Source: Gammaproteobacteria bacterium UBA7310 (lineage in GTDB: Bacteria > Pseudomonadota > Gammaproteobacteria > Pseudomonadales > Ketobacteraceae). From it: a stretch of DNA of 64,000 nt. Shown piece by piece: positions 35,059 through 43,793 of the stretch (position 1 is the stretch's first letter; the number at the start of each line of letters is the position of its first letter). Both the position numbers and the translations under genes were made by a program. Under the pieces are notes generated by a model that saw only the letters and a list, made by a program, of their open reading frames with translations, searched no databases and was not told the DNA's origin. The stretch lies in contig DKQK01000072.1 of NCBI GenBank assembly GCA_002471665.1, positions 126,847-190,846 of the forward strand. The letters run 5' to 3'.

Positions 35059-36342
35059 ATGATTATTTTATCTCGATACTGCAGTGTCTTATGGGTAGTG
35101 CTTGCAATGTTGGGGGGATATTCGGTGCCTGTTGTTGCAGAAATATGTCACGATAGTGACAGCCGAAAAGCCACCTACATCGGTCTGCACAATTTGCTCG
35201 AAGGAACCGATCGCCGCTGGTACACCATCATACCACTGAATAGAGATCTCAGCTTTTACAATTCCAGAAAAGCCCTGTTAGTGGCCGAAAATATAGTGAT
35301 GCTCCAGATGCCGTCCGGAGGCTGGAGAAAAAATGTCAGCCCCGAGTGCAGTTTGCTTACCCAAGATGACGCACAACGGCTGTTTGATACAGCGGCAGAT
35401 CATTTCTATCCTCAAATACAGCAGTATCATCATAATGTCAGTACCTTGGACAACAACGCAACCCATTCCCACATCCGGTTCCTGATGCGGGTCAATCAAT
35501 ATTACCCACGTGACGAGTTTGAATTGGCGATTATCAGGGGGCTGGAATACATTCTGGACGCACAATACAGCTTTGGTGGCTGGCCGCAAAACTATCCTAA
35601 TTTAAGTAGCTACGGAAAATACGTAACCTTTAATGATGGTGCCATGGTTGGGGCCATGACAGCCTTATCTGATGCGATGGAAGGTGCATATGATTATCTG
35701 TCTGAACCACTATTGGTACGATGTGAACGCGCTTATGACAGAGGGATGCAATATATTCTCAATGCGCAGATTGAAGTCAATGGTTTTCCCACTGGGTGGG
35801 CTCAACAATATCTGCCTGACACCCAGTATACGCCGGCACAGGGGCGTATTTATGAGCTGCCTGCCATCTCAACCAAGGAAACAATAGGCATAATAAAGCT
35901 CTTATTGCGTGACAAGAGCCCGTCACTGAAGATGAAGACGGCTGTCAATTCTGCAATCAATTGGTTGCGCTGGGCAAAGATTGAAAACGTCGAAGTGAGA
36001 AAAGTGTATAACGATAGATGGGATCAGATCTTTACGCTTTACTATACGGAAGACCCTGCCGGACAGCCTGACTATCATAGATTTGATGGTGGCCGGTTTG
36101 GTTATGACAAAGTGGTGGTACGAGATTCAAAGGCAGAACCGATCTGGGCACAATTCTACAGCATCAAAACAGCTCAACCATTGTTTTCCGGGTGGGATGG
36201 GATAGCGAAATCGAATCTGGCAGACATAGACTATGAGCGACGGGTTAGCTATGGTTGGTATATTTCCGAAAGAAAAGTTAACCACATAAATAATCGTCAG
36301 TATCAGGATGTTTCAGTACCAGACTTTGTACCGCCAGAGTGA
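35059..36342 (+). CDS. Secreted PL10-family pectate lyase
   Basis: 427 residues from ATG 35059 (a TTG three codons earlier is less likely), with a signal peptide ending at VVAE. Family blocks of polysaccharide lyase family 10 are visible: MLQMPSGGWRKN, STLDNNATHSHIRFL, FGGWPQNYPN, VTFNDGAM, then PIWAQFYSIKTAQPLFSGWDG and YERRVSYGWY at the end. These enzymes cleave alpha-1,4 polygalacturonate by beta-elimination with calcium. In the middle of a polymer synthesis locus it is likely to trim or release the cell's own uronate-rich polysaccharide rather than to digest plants. No carbohydrate-binding domain is present. Confidence 0.88.
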   Translation: MIILSRYCSVLWVVLAMLGGYSVPVVAEICHDSDSRKATYIGLHNLLEGTDRRWYTIIPLNRDLSFYNSRKALLVAENIVMLQMPSGGWRKNVSPECSLLTQDDAQRLFDTAADHFYPQIQQYHHNVSTLDNNATHSHIRFLMRVNQYYPRDEFELAIIRGLEYILDAQYSFGGWPQNYPNLSSYGKYVTFNDGAMVGAMTALSDAMEGAYDYLSEPLLVRCERAYDRGMQYILNAQIEVNGFPTGWAQQYLPDTQYTPAQGRIYELPAISTKETIGIIKLLLRDKSPSLKMKTAVNSAINWLRWAKIENVEVRKVYNDRWDQIFTLYYTEDPAGQPDYHRFDGGRFGYDKVVVRDSKAEPIWAQFYSIKTAQPLFSGWDGIAKSNLADIDYERRVSYGWYISERKVNHINNRQYQDVSVPDFVPPE

Positions 36343-36366
36343 AGTAAAAATAATGCCTCTTTACTC
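36337..36366. terminator. Possible bidirectional terminator between convergent genes
   Basis: GAGTGAAG (36337-36344) pairs with CTTTACTC (36359-36366) over 8 bp with one G-T pair. It overlaps the stop of the lyase gene and abuts that of the sulfotransferase. The A/T-rich loop gives weak U-tracts on both strands. Confidence 0.4.
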
Positions 36367-37044
36367 TTAATCAAAAGCGTAGTCGAACAATTTTATTTCT
36401 TCTTGGTAGATCGTTGAAATCAGATCTCGGTTAGCCTGATCGTAGGCGTCGCGATAATCCGCTCCATCGCCTTTTGTCTTATGAGGGAGATCAGGCGTTT
36501 CAATTCCTATTTTGTTGCATATAGTGCCGAAATCCGCATTGAGATTCTCGAATCGGCCGATGTAGTCCATGTCAACTCTGCCGGTGTAATCTGTTATCCA
36601 ATAGAGTTGAGAACGGAGCATGCCTCTGCCGGCATGTTGATGTAAAAATTCATGAAATGAGATATCGCTTTGCCCAGCTGCTCCTTTATGGAGCGGATCA
36701 CGTATATAATTACGATACCATGAGTAGGCCCTGGCCCACGGGTTTCTTACAATGGTGAATTTAAAGTAGTCCTGGTATTGGCGAGGGCTGACCTGAATTT
36801 TGTTATTGGGATTGCTCACGTTGGGGGAAAGGTGATGTTTAAACCGGCGCCCGACTTCGAACAGATTTCCACGTTCATGGAGTCGATGCAGGTTGCTGAA
36901 GGCTGGCTGCAGCATGCGCAGGCTGCGATGATCCTGTCCACCTCTGCCGCGATGGGAGTCCAGGTGCCCGAAAACCTGTTCGATGCTGGTGCCAGCGCAT
37001 TTTGGAATGTGGATAAAGATGAACCGATGCTCGTGGGAAATCAT
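36367..37044 (-). CDS. Sulfotransferase family 2 protein
   Basis: 225 residues. The 5'-phosphosulfate loop motif FIFIHIPKCAGTSIEQVF near the N-terminus is the diagnostic PAPS-binding signature of carbohydrate sulfotransferases; the 3'-phosphate segment KFTIVRNPWARAYSWY lies near residue 135. Known role: transfer of sulfate from PAPS to a sugar hydroxyl. The ATG overlaps the stop of the upstream glycosyltransferase in ATGA, so the two are translationally coupled. The enzyme would make the exopolysaccharide sulfated, as is common in marine bacteria. Confidence 0.88.
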   Translation of the reverse strand: MISHEHRFIFIHIPKCAGTSIEQVFGHLDSHRGRGGQDHRSLRMLQPAFSNLHRLHERGNLFEVGRRFKHHLSPNVSNPNNKIQVSPRQYQDYFKFTIVRNPWARAYSWYRNYIRDPLHKGAAGQSDISFHEFLHQHAGRGMLRSQLYWITDYTGRVDMDYIGRFENLNADFGTICNKIGIETPDLPHKTKGDGADYRDAYDQANRDLISTIYQEEIKLFDYAFD

Positions 37045-38174
37045 GGAATGAGCTTTCTGAAGGGTGAATTTCTAAATGGCCGCTGGTAGAGTTCACGCCA
37101 ACGAGTTGCAATAATGTCCAAGTCAAAATTTTGGACTATATGGGAGCGGGCGTATTCGCCAAAATATTGTCGATCACACTCTGGTAGATTCATTAGCTCT
37201 GCCATTTTATCTGCGAGCAATGTTGGGTTCTGTGGCGGGGCCAGGTAACCGTTGCTTCCCTCCACCACCAGATCGCTGTTACCACCCACATTAGTCACAA
37301 CGGCCGGCAGGGAGCAGCTGAGTGCTTCAAGCAATACGATGGGCAATCCTTCCCAAGCCGATCCCAGTACGAATCCATCTGCCATGCTGTACCATTCCAT
37401 CAGATCATTGCGGTTTCCCAGCAGAGTGACCCTGTCATCCAAGCCCAAGGATGTCACTCGAGAGGAAACGGAACGTTGTTCCGGGCCATCTCCCACAATA
37501 TACAGCTTAGGTTTAGCACGATGTTCTGCTATTTGACTGAATGCCTGCAGTAAATTAGGTAGATCTTTCTGAGTTGTGAGACTACCGACATACAGCCAGA
37601 TGAAGTTATCTGTTGAATTCATCTTTTTGCGATATACCCGCCTTGCAGTCTGGTCGCGGCGGAATGCGTTTGTGTCGATGCCATTTTCAACCAGCTCACA
37701 TGCATGATTTCGTACCAATCCATCAACATTGTATCGGTCAACGGCAGCACGACTCACATTAGTGGTTACATCGCAGAATTTGTCGGTGATACGATACATC
37801 CAGTCACGAAACCTGCTGCCTTCCCGTATGTTGTGGGCGGTGGACACGAACAGGGCACGTCTCCAGGTAATATAAATAAGCCGTGTGAGTATGTTGGAAT
37901 GGTACATATGTGAATGCACAATGTCCGGGTGGTATTGTACAATGGCTTTGCGTAACCTGATTAGCGCCACTGGCAGCTGGTAAGATTCATCGAAATCCAC
38001 ACACTGAAAGTCCAAATCGGCCTGCTTTACCTTGTCCAGAAAATATGGCTCTGGCATGTTCAGGGTGATGATCTTGATGGCGTGCCCCAGATTTCTCTGG
38101 CGATCAGCAATCGCCAGGAGCTGGAATTCTGCGCCACCGTACTCCAGCTTTTTTATCACGTATAAAATTCTCAC
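37041..38174 (-). CDS. GT4-family glycosyltransferase
   Basis: 377 residues from a GTG that overlaps the upstream stop (GTGA). Opening RILYVIKKLEYGGAEFQLL and DIVHSHMYHSNIL are GT4 N-terminal domain features; the donor-binding domain shows LYVGSLTTQKDLPNLLQAF and GSAWEGLPIVLLEALSC, with the E-x7-E arrangement. It probably adds one sugar of the repeat unit on the cytoplasmic face. It sits between a second GT4 gene and the sulfotransferase in a minus-strand operon with four-base overlaps. Confidence 0.9.
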   Translation of the reverse strand: MRILYVIKKLEYGGAEFQLLAIADRQRNLGHAIKIITLNMPEPYFLDKVKQADLDFQCVDFDESYQLPVALIRLRKAIVQYHPDIVHSHMYHSNILTRLIYITWRRALFVSTAHNIREGSRFRDWMYRITDKFCDVTTNVSRAAVDRYNVDGLVRNHACELVENGIDTNAFRRDQTARRVYRKKMNSTDNFIWLYVGSLTTQKDLPNLLQAFSQIAEHRAKPKLYIVGDGPEQRSVSSRVTSLGLDDRVTLLGNRNDLMEWYSMADGFVLGSAWEGLPIVLLEALSCSLPAVVTNVGGNSDLVVEGSNGYLAPPQNPTLLADKMAELMNLPECDRQYFGEYARSHIVQNFDLDIIATRWRELYQRPFRNSPFRKLIP

Positions 38175-39325
38175 GGGGTACTCAGGCTCAAAGTTGAAAC
38201 CAGAATCTGGTACTGATCAACGATAGGTCGGAGGCCGAAAGTGCCTGCGCAATGCGCCATTGCCCTTTTGTTTCTCAATGTAGTGGTGGGCGAAAAGCGT
38301 GATTGAATGACGTTACGCATCACGATGCTCAGTCGGTCCGAGGAACGGGTAGGAACCAGTTCACCCAATGTGCCATTGTTTAGGATTTCTCTTGAGCCTC
38401 CGGAACAGTCAGTGGAGATGACCGGGGTGCCCAACGCCATAGCCTGGATCAAGGTATTTGGCAGGCCCTCCCACAGAGAACTGAGTACAAACAAATCTGC
38501 CTGTTTCATGTAACAAAATGGGTTGTTGACGAATCCCGGCAGATCTACATGCTCTGCTATTCCAAGTGCGCGGGCCTGTTGCATCAGGTTCGCTCTTTCC
38601 TCACCTTCACCAAGAATAATCAACCTAGCTACCAGATGTTGTCTCAGTTTGGCAAACGCATCTATCAGGGTTGGGAAGTCCTTTTGTCGGCACAATCTAC
38701 CGGCTGCAACGATGACGGGCACAGTGTGGCTTTTAAGCCAGGGATGGGTTACGGCGCTTTCAGCGTGCTTAAACATGAGATCGGATACGACGGGATTGTG
38801 AATAATTTGGACCCGGTAAGGATCAATGCCTGCGTGGGTGATAAGATCCTTTCGAGTATCTTCGGACACTGCAACAATTGCGTCTGCGCGGGGGTATAGC
38901 CATTTCATCAGAAACGGCATACACCGCTCTTTCAGATTGTTGTCCTCCATCAGTTGTGTGCCAATGGTATTGGCCTCCCTGACGATCAACCTAAACGAAT
39001 GGGGTGACATCAGTTTTGCGGTCACAGCCAAAAGGTTTACATGACGCATGGTGGAAAGAAGCGCCTCTGGTTGTCTTCGCCTGATATGCTTCAGCAGCGG
39101 AACCAGGCACCGGCTCAGCCTGTGGTTCCTAAGATCAATCAGATTCACACTGGCAGGAACATCATTTATATAGGCACCTTCAGCCTTACACAAAACCAAA
39201 TCCACTTCATGACCTCTCTCAGCCAGTTCAGTAGCGATGGTCAACATAACTCTTTCTGCACCACCGCCGCGTAACGATGGTAGTAAGATGGAGATTCTCT
39301 GCATGGTGCGGCTAAATAGCCGCAT
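38171..39325 (-). CDS. GT4-family glycosyltransferase
   Basis: 384 residues. RISILLPSLRGGGAERVML is the typical N-terminal GT4 motif; VAAGRLCRQKDFPTLIDAF and SSLWEGLPNTLIQAMALGTP mark the donor-binding half. Two start codons (39325 and 39304) are possible; the first has AGGA nine bases upstream. The downstream GT4 gene overlaps by four bases. The specificity is unknown. Confidence 0.9.
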   Translation of the reverse strand: MRLFSRTMQRISILLPSLRGGGAERVMLTIATELAERGHEVDLVLCKAEGAYINDVPASVNLIDLRNHRLSRCLVPLLKHIRRRQPEALLSTMRHVNLLAVTAKLMSPHSFRLIVREANTIGTQLMEDNNLKERCMPFLMKWLYPRADAIVAVSEDTRKDLITHAGIDPYRVQIIHNPVVSDLMFKHAESAVTHPWLKSHTVPVIVAAGRLCRQKDFPTLIDAFAKLRQHLVARLIILGEGEERANLMQQARALGIAEHVDLPGFVNNPFCYMKQADLFVLSSLWEGLPNTLIQAMALGTPVISTDCSGGSREILNNGTLGELVPTRSSDRLSIVMRNVIQSRFSPTTTLRNKRAMAHCAGTFGLRPIVDQYQILVSTLSLSTP

Positions 39326-39420
39326 AAACGGCTATCCTGTTACGTGTGTAATTGTGATAGGCCCGCAGTATAGTGTGACTTGGTTGCAAAATTGTGGCTG
39401 CTCGTGGCTGACCTTTTTTG

Positions 39421-40653
39421 TCATCGGGTTCGTTGATTTGATTGGTTTAGTTGATAGAGTGCAACACTACCCAATCCCATTAGCATGCGGCTTGTTACCA
39501 CCACAGCCAGGCAAGCGATGTAACCGAACTGGGGCACTGATACCAACAGGCTCAATAGCCCCACCAGGGAAACGGCCACACTCAAATTCCTGGCCAGGTG
39601 ATCCAAGCCTTGCAACATCAAGTAGTTGACGCCAAACGTGGTGTACAGGTAGACAAATGTGATTGAAATGGATAGCACCTGAAGGCAGATAACCAGCTCC
39701 TTACGGGTTGAGTCAAAGGCAAATTCCGCGATAGAGTGGGAGAAGGAAACAACGAGGGCTGTAAACAGTATCCCGAGGCCAAGCATAACCTGACTGTATA
39801 GGCGGTGATGTTGTATATTGCGCGCCAGTATTGGTAAAACCGCGGATGAGATTACCTGGCCGATGGTTACGGTTACCTCGATGAGTTTCAGTGCGGCACT
39901 GTAGGCACCGACCACCAGATCGCTTGAATAGAGCCCTAACACAAACACGGATGCGTTCTTGTAAAGGTTGGGTGCGAATTGTGCGATAAAAATGTCACGG
40001 CCATTTTTGATTGTCTGTCGGATCGATCCCAGGGGAACGGCAATCAGACGCAATTTGAGCTGTTTATGTAATACAAATAACGCAAGCAGTAATGCGATTA
40101 ATGCGCATACCATATTAATCAAAGCCACTCGGATAACATGACTTTGATCCTGCACCAGACAGATGAGAAGAACCAGAAACAGTAACCGTGTGGACAAAAA
40201 GATCCAGGTGAGCATAGGCATGTGTTCGGTGCCCTGGAATGCCCATACGGGAACCATTGCTTGCATAGCAAGATACAAGCCACAGTATATGAAAAGATAG
40301 CTGTCTCGGCTAAATTCCGGAATCATGAAAACGATTAGAAGATAGACGGCAAATCCCACCAAAGCCAATAAAAAGGTACTATAGAAGTAAGTCGAGTAGC
40401 AGATATTGAGTTTCCGGTGATTACCCTGAATGCGCGCGATCTGGCGAGTTGCCGTTATGGTGAATCCATATTGTATGGTGACCGCGAGAAACTGAGCTAA
40501 TGCAAGGGCAAAATTCAGGCTGCCGTAGCCCTCAAGACCCAGTGTTCTGACCAGATAGGGTAGGGTGACCAACGGAATCAAAAAGTTGCCGCCTTTAATG
40601 GCGCCAAACGCGGTCATATTTTTCAGCAACCGGAGATAAGAGGGCGTACTCAT
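39421..40653 (-). CDS. Wzx-type oligosaccharide flippase
   Basis: 410 residues with about 12 membrane helices. The start, with NMTAFGAIKGGNFLIPLVT followed by LPYLVRTLGLEGYG, is characteristic of MATE-like Wzx flippases that move undecaprenyl-linked repeat units to the periplasm. Its ATG overlaps the stop of the upstream membrane glycosyltransferase. A 95-base gap separates it from the next gene of the minus-strand run. Together with the Wzy-like and Wzz-like proteins it makes the pathway Wzx/Wzy-dependent. Confidence 0.9.
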   Translation of the reverse strand: MSTPSYLRLLKNMTAFGAIKGGNFLIPLVTLPYLVRTLGLEGYGSLNFALALAQFLAVTIQYGFTITATRQIARIQGNHRKLNICYSTYFYSTFLLALVGFAVYLLIVFMIPEFSRDSYLFIYCGLYLAMQAMVPVWAFQGTEHMPMLTWIFLSTRLLFLVLLICLVQDQSHVIRVALINMVCALIALLLALFVLHKQLKLRLIAVPLGSIRQTIKNGRDIFIAQFAPNLYKNASVFVLGLYSSDLVVGAYSAALKLIEVTVTIGQVISSAVLPILARNIQHHRLYSQVMLGLGILFTALVVSFSHSIAEFAFDSTRKELVICLQVLSISITFVYLYTTFGVNYLMLQGLDHLARNLSVAVSLVGLLSLLVSVPQFGYIACLAVVVTSRMLMGLGSVALYQLNQSNQRTR

Positions 40654-41978
40654 TTACGAGTGTGGGAGCATTTTGATTGTAGATAGGTAAGAGCGTACAG
40701 TGCCGGAATCAGGGTAAATGGCATTAAGGATGCCTGATAGCGAAACCCGGTAATGATGAGAAAATACGGAACCGGTAGAAAGTAGACGTATATCCACAAA
40801 GACCACAATCGCTCCGGGTAGTGATCAGTGTTCAATTTTCGCATGGCCCAAGTGCCGTAGAGTGCAAGCCCCCCAGTTACTATTCCAAATGCCGTAAGGA
40901 CGATTCCAAAGCTAAATTTTTTCCAGTTTTCCACTTCGTGCCAGTACAGTAATGCATCCACATCCCCGCTATACCACATGGCGATTCTCATTATAATTTT
41001 ACCGGTATAGCGCAATGGATCCTCTACTATGATCGACATTGCCCGCTCGAGCATGTACCGATCATAGTCAGCCTCTCCCATTTCCTGGTACAAGTGCTGT
41101 TGTTCGGGGCTCTTATAGATCCAATATTCAGCAAACAACGTACCGTGTCCCCCCAGGGCAGCGGGATGATTACCTTTATACAGTTCCGGACCGTCCATAT
41201 TGCGAATATAGCTAAGGGTGCCCGACGCGTTATGGTTGCGGATCAGCCAAGGTGAGATGATGACCCCATAGGCGATAACGGCGATCATGATGCAAGAAAC
41301 GGAGCGTGATGGTTGCTGTAGGAGTCGTGCAGAGCCCAGCAGCAGCAAGCACAGTAACGGGTACATAAGTGTCCAGGCGGGATTGCATAAGGCGGTCAGC
41401 CCGAACAGAATACCCAGCTTTAGCCAATGCATGATCTGGTCTGGGTTAAAACCGCAAACAACGTATTTAAGGATCAGTGCCAGAAACATGAGCGTGAGCG
41501 TGCTTTCCCAGATTCCGCCGGTCAATAGCAGAATATGTGGTTGTACACTGAATACCAGTGCGTACAACTGCGCGAAGCGTTCTCCGAACCATTTTCTGTT
41601 TACATCATAGAGCGTTACCAGGGTAATGCTGTTGAAAGCAATGTTCATTAGGTGCAATACCGTGTTGGCGGCTTCGGTTTTGATTCCCAGCAGCCAGTAG
41701 ACAGCTCCGATAAGCCATACATAGAGGGGAGGGGAAACCCGGGTTGGTCCGCCTTCTCCTGTCGGCAGGTAAGGCGAGCTGTAGCCGAAGCCCAGCACCA
41801 TACGCTCGGCGATGTCAGCCATTTCCCGCCCGCCTTCAGCATTCATTTGTCCGGTTATAACCAAATACGTCGCCTGGAATGCACCCATAAATACCACCAG
41901 CCATAACAACGGAATGGTTGTGTGGAAGCGGTGAGTTGTTGTCGGGTAGATCACTGAGCGGAGGGCTTGTACCAACAT
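40650..41978 (-). CDS. GT39/ArnT-like membrane glycosyltransferase or related protein
   Basis: 442 residues, about 10 predicted membrane helices. The first periplasmic loop carries the acidic segment NAEGGREMADIAERMVLG and the block GEGGPTRVSPPLYVWLIG, resembling the loop of dolichyl/undecaprenyl-phosphate-sugar transferases of the GT39/PMT superfamily; the expected paired Asp residues are replaced by Glu/Asp in a variant arrangement. It could add a sugar on the periplasmic side. It is the first gene of the minus-strand operon and is divergent from the exosortase gene. Confidence 0.7.
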   Translation of the reverse strand: MLVQALRSVIYPTTTHRFHTTIPLLWLVVFMGAFQATYLVITGQMNAEGGREMADIAERMVLGFGYSSPYLPTGEGGPTRVSPPLYVWLIGAVYWLLGIKTEAANTVLHLMNIAFNSITLVTLYDVNRKWFGERFAQLYALVFSVQPHILLLTGGIWESTLTLMFLALILKYVVCGFNPDQIMHWLKLGILFGLTALCNPAWTLMYPLLCLLLLGSARLLQQPSRSVSCIMIAVIAYGVIISPWLIRNHNASGTLSYIRNMDGPELYKGNHPAALGGHGTLFAEYWIYKSPEQQHLYQEMGEADYDRYMLERAMSIIVEDPLRYTGKIIMRIAMWYSGDVDALLYWHEVENWKKFSFGIVLTAFGIVTGGLALYGTWAMRKLNTDHYPERLWSLWIYVYFLPVPYFLIITGFRYQASLMPFTLIPALYALTYLQSKCSHTRK

Positions 41979-42181
41979 TCTTAGGCCGCAGAGAAAAGGA
42001 TATAGGTCAGAACCTATTATGGTGCCGCATCAATGTTTCAGAATTCTTACGTTTTTATTGGCGCCAGGGGGGCGGGTGCCCGACGGTAAGAGAACAAGCA
42101 TTCATTCATATAACCTACACAGTTCTGACATAGCATTTCCGATTCGGTACGGAGTGTTCCTGATTCCATGGGAGAACAAAT

Positions 42182-43768
42182 TTGCACACTTCCAATCTCA
42201 CACCCAGCCAGCGCTGGAATAGCTCACCTATGTTCATGGGGGCGTTGATAGTCGGCTCGCTGTTGATTGGCGGCCTTTTCTTCAAGGTGATGTTATCCCT
42301 TTACAACACCTGGAATGGGCAGGAGGAGTATAGCCACGGCTTTTTTATACCTCTTATCTGTGCCTACTTTATCTATCAGAGACGGCAACAGTTGGCAGCG
42401 ATAGCGTTTACCGGTTCGTGGTTTGGCTTGATGATATTGCTGGCAGGGGGGCTGCTGCTGATTGGCGGTCGGCTTGCAGTGGTGTCCACAATGGGGCAGT
42501 ACGCCCTGGTGATCAGTATTTGGGGCTTTGCCCTGGCTATGCTGGGGTGGCGTGGGTTTAAGATCATCTGGCCCGCACTGCTAATGCTGATATTTATGGT
42601 CAAACTGCCCACTTTTCTTTACAACAACATGTCCAGCCACTTGCAATTGATCTCGACACAGATAGGCGTGTGGTTCATCCAGTTGTTCGACATCAGTGTG
42701 TACTATGAAGGCAATGTTATTGATCTGGGTGTTATGCAGTTGCAGGTGGTCGAAGCCTGTAATGGGCTGCGTTACCTGTTTCCGCTGATGGCGCTGAGCA
42801 TGATCATCGCCATTCTCTATCGTGCACCCATGTGGCGGCGCGTGATTATCGTTGTGTCCAGCGTGCCGATCTCCATTTTAATGAACAGCATTCGAATCGG
42901 TGTGATCGGTGTGACAGTGGAATACTGGGGGCAGGAGATGGCCGAAGGTGTGCTACACGATTTTGAAGGGTGGGTTGTTTTTATGGGAGCCCTGATGCTG
43001 TTGTTTATAGAAATGAAACTGATCAGTTGGGCCGTTGGTGACCGACGTACGTTCTCAGAAGCACTTGATCTTTATGGTGAACCGGTGTCGTCCGAGCCGG
43101 TAGAGCAGGTGAATCAACGTTTTCCCGTACAGGGGTTTCTGGCGATGGCCATTCTGTTGAGCATTTTGCTGCTGAACATCCGGCTGCAGGTGGCGGAAAC
43201 GATTTTTCCAGAACGACAGAAATTCAGTGGCTTTTCTATGTTGCAAGGGGACTGGTATGGCAGGCCGGGCGCCATAGAATCGCATTTTCTCGATGAGCTG
43301 AAGCTCGACGACTATTTGTTGGCGGATTTCAAAGCATCAAGCGGAAGCACGATTAATCTGTATGCCGCATATTATGATGTGCAGGCGGAAGGTGAGGGTA
43401 CCATTCACTCGCCCCGCTCCTGTCTTCCCGGTACGGGCTGGCAAATCAAATCCCTGGAACAACGTACAGTTCCCGAAGTGAACTTCAATGGTAAGCCATT
43501 GCTTGCCAATCGAGCTATTATCACCAAGGGTAAGGAAAGAATTCTCGCTTACTACTGGCTGCAGGGGCGGGATCGAATTATTACCAACGAATTTTTGGCC
43601 AAATGGTGGATTTTCTGGGATCGCTTGACGCAGGGGCGCTCAGATGGTGCGCTGGTTAGGGTGATGACCGAATTGGGCGAGTTCGATGATCCCGTCGCGC
43701 AGGAGCAGGAATTGCTGGCGTTTATACAGCAAATCTCGGGCGATTTGTCAGCTCACATACCGGATTAG
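42182..43768 (+). CDS. xrtD: Exosortase D-type (VPLPA-CTERM) transpeptidase fused to an EpsI domain
   Basis: 528 residues. The TTG at 42182 is favoured by GGGAGA six bases upstream; an ATG at residue 17 is the next option. The first ~300 residues hold about eight membrane helices with the exosortase triad: Cys193 in VVEACNGLR, Arg238 in LMNSIRIG and His259 in VLHDFEGW. After a link, residues ~320-520 form the EpsI domain (INLYAAYYDV; HSPRSCLPGTGWQ). This EpsI fusion is, as I recall, the architecture of exosortase D, the enzyme paired with VPLPA-CTERM tails. Two proteins with such tails are encoded in this window. Acts in the inner membrane, cutting the tail of substrates. Confidence 0.9.
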   Translation: MHTSNLTPSQRWNSSPMFMGALIVGSLLIGGLFFKVMLSLYNTWNGQEEYSHGFFIPLICAYFIYQRRQQLAAIAFTGSWFGLMILLAGGLLLIGGRLAVVSTMGQYALVISIWGFALAMLGWRGFKIIWPALLMLIFMVKLPTFLYNNMSSHLQLISTQIGVWFIQLFDISVYYEGNVIDLGVMQLQVVEACNGLRYLFPLMALSMIIAILYRAPMWRRVIIVVSSVPISILMNSIRIGVIGVTVEYWGQEMAEGVLHDFEGWVVFMGALMLLFIEMKLISWAVGDRRTFSEALDLYGEPVSSEPVEQVNQRFPVQGFLAMAILLSILLLNIRLQVAETIFPERQKFSGFSMLQGDWYGRPGAIESHFLDELKLDDYLLADFKASSGSTINLYAAYYDVQAEGEGTIHSPRSCLPGTGWQIKSLEQRTVPEVNFNGKPLLANRAIITKGKERILAYYWLQGRDRIITNEFLAKWWIFWDRLTQGRSDGALVRVMTELGEFDDPVAQEQELLAFIQQISGDLSAHIPD

Positions 43769-43793
43769 AATCAGCGTTCTGTACAGGTTTTTT

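Noticed and set aside
42002..42017. Hairpin ATAGGT-CAGA-ACCTAT ahead of the exosortase gene as a riboswitch or terminator
   Set aside because: A 6-bp stem without U-tract or conserved aptamer bases is not enough to support either.
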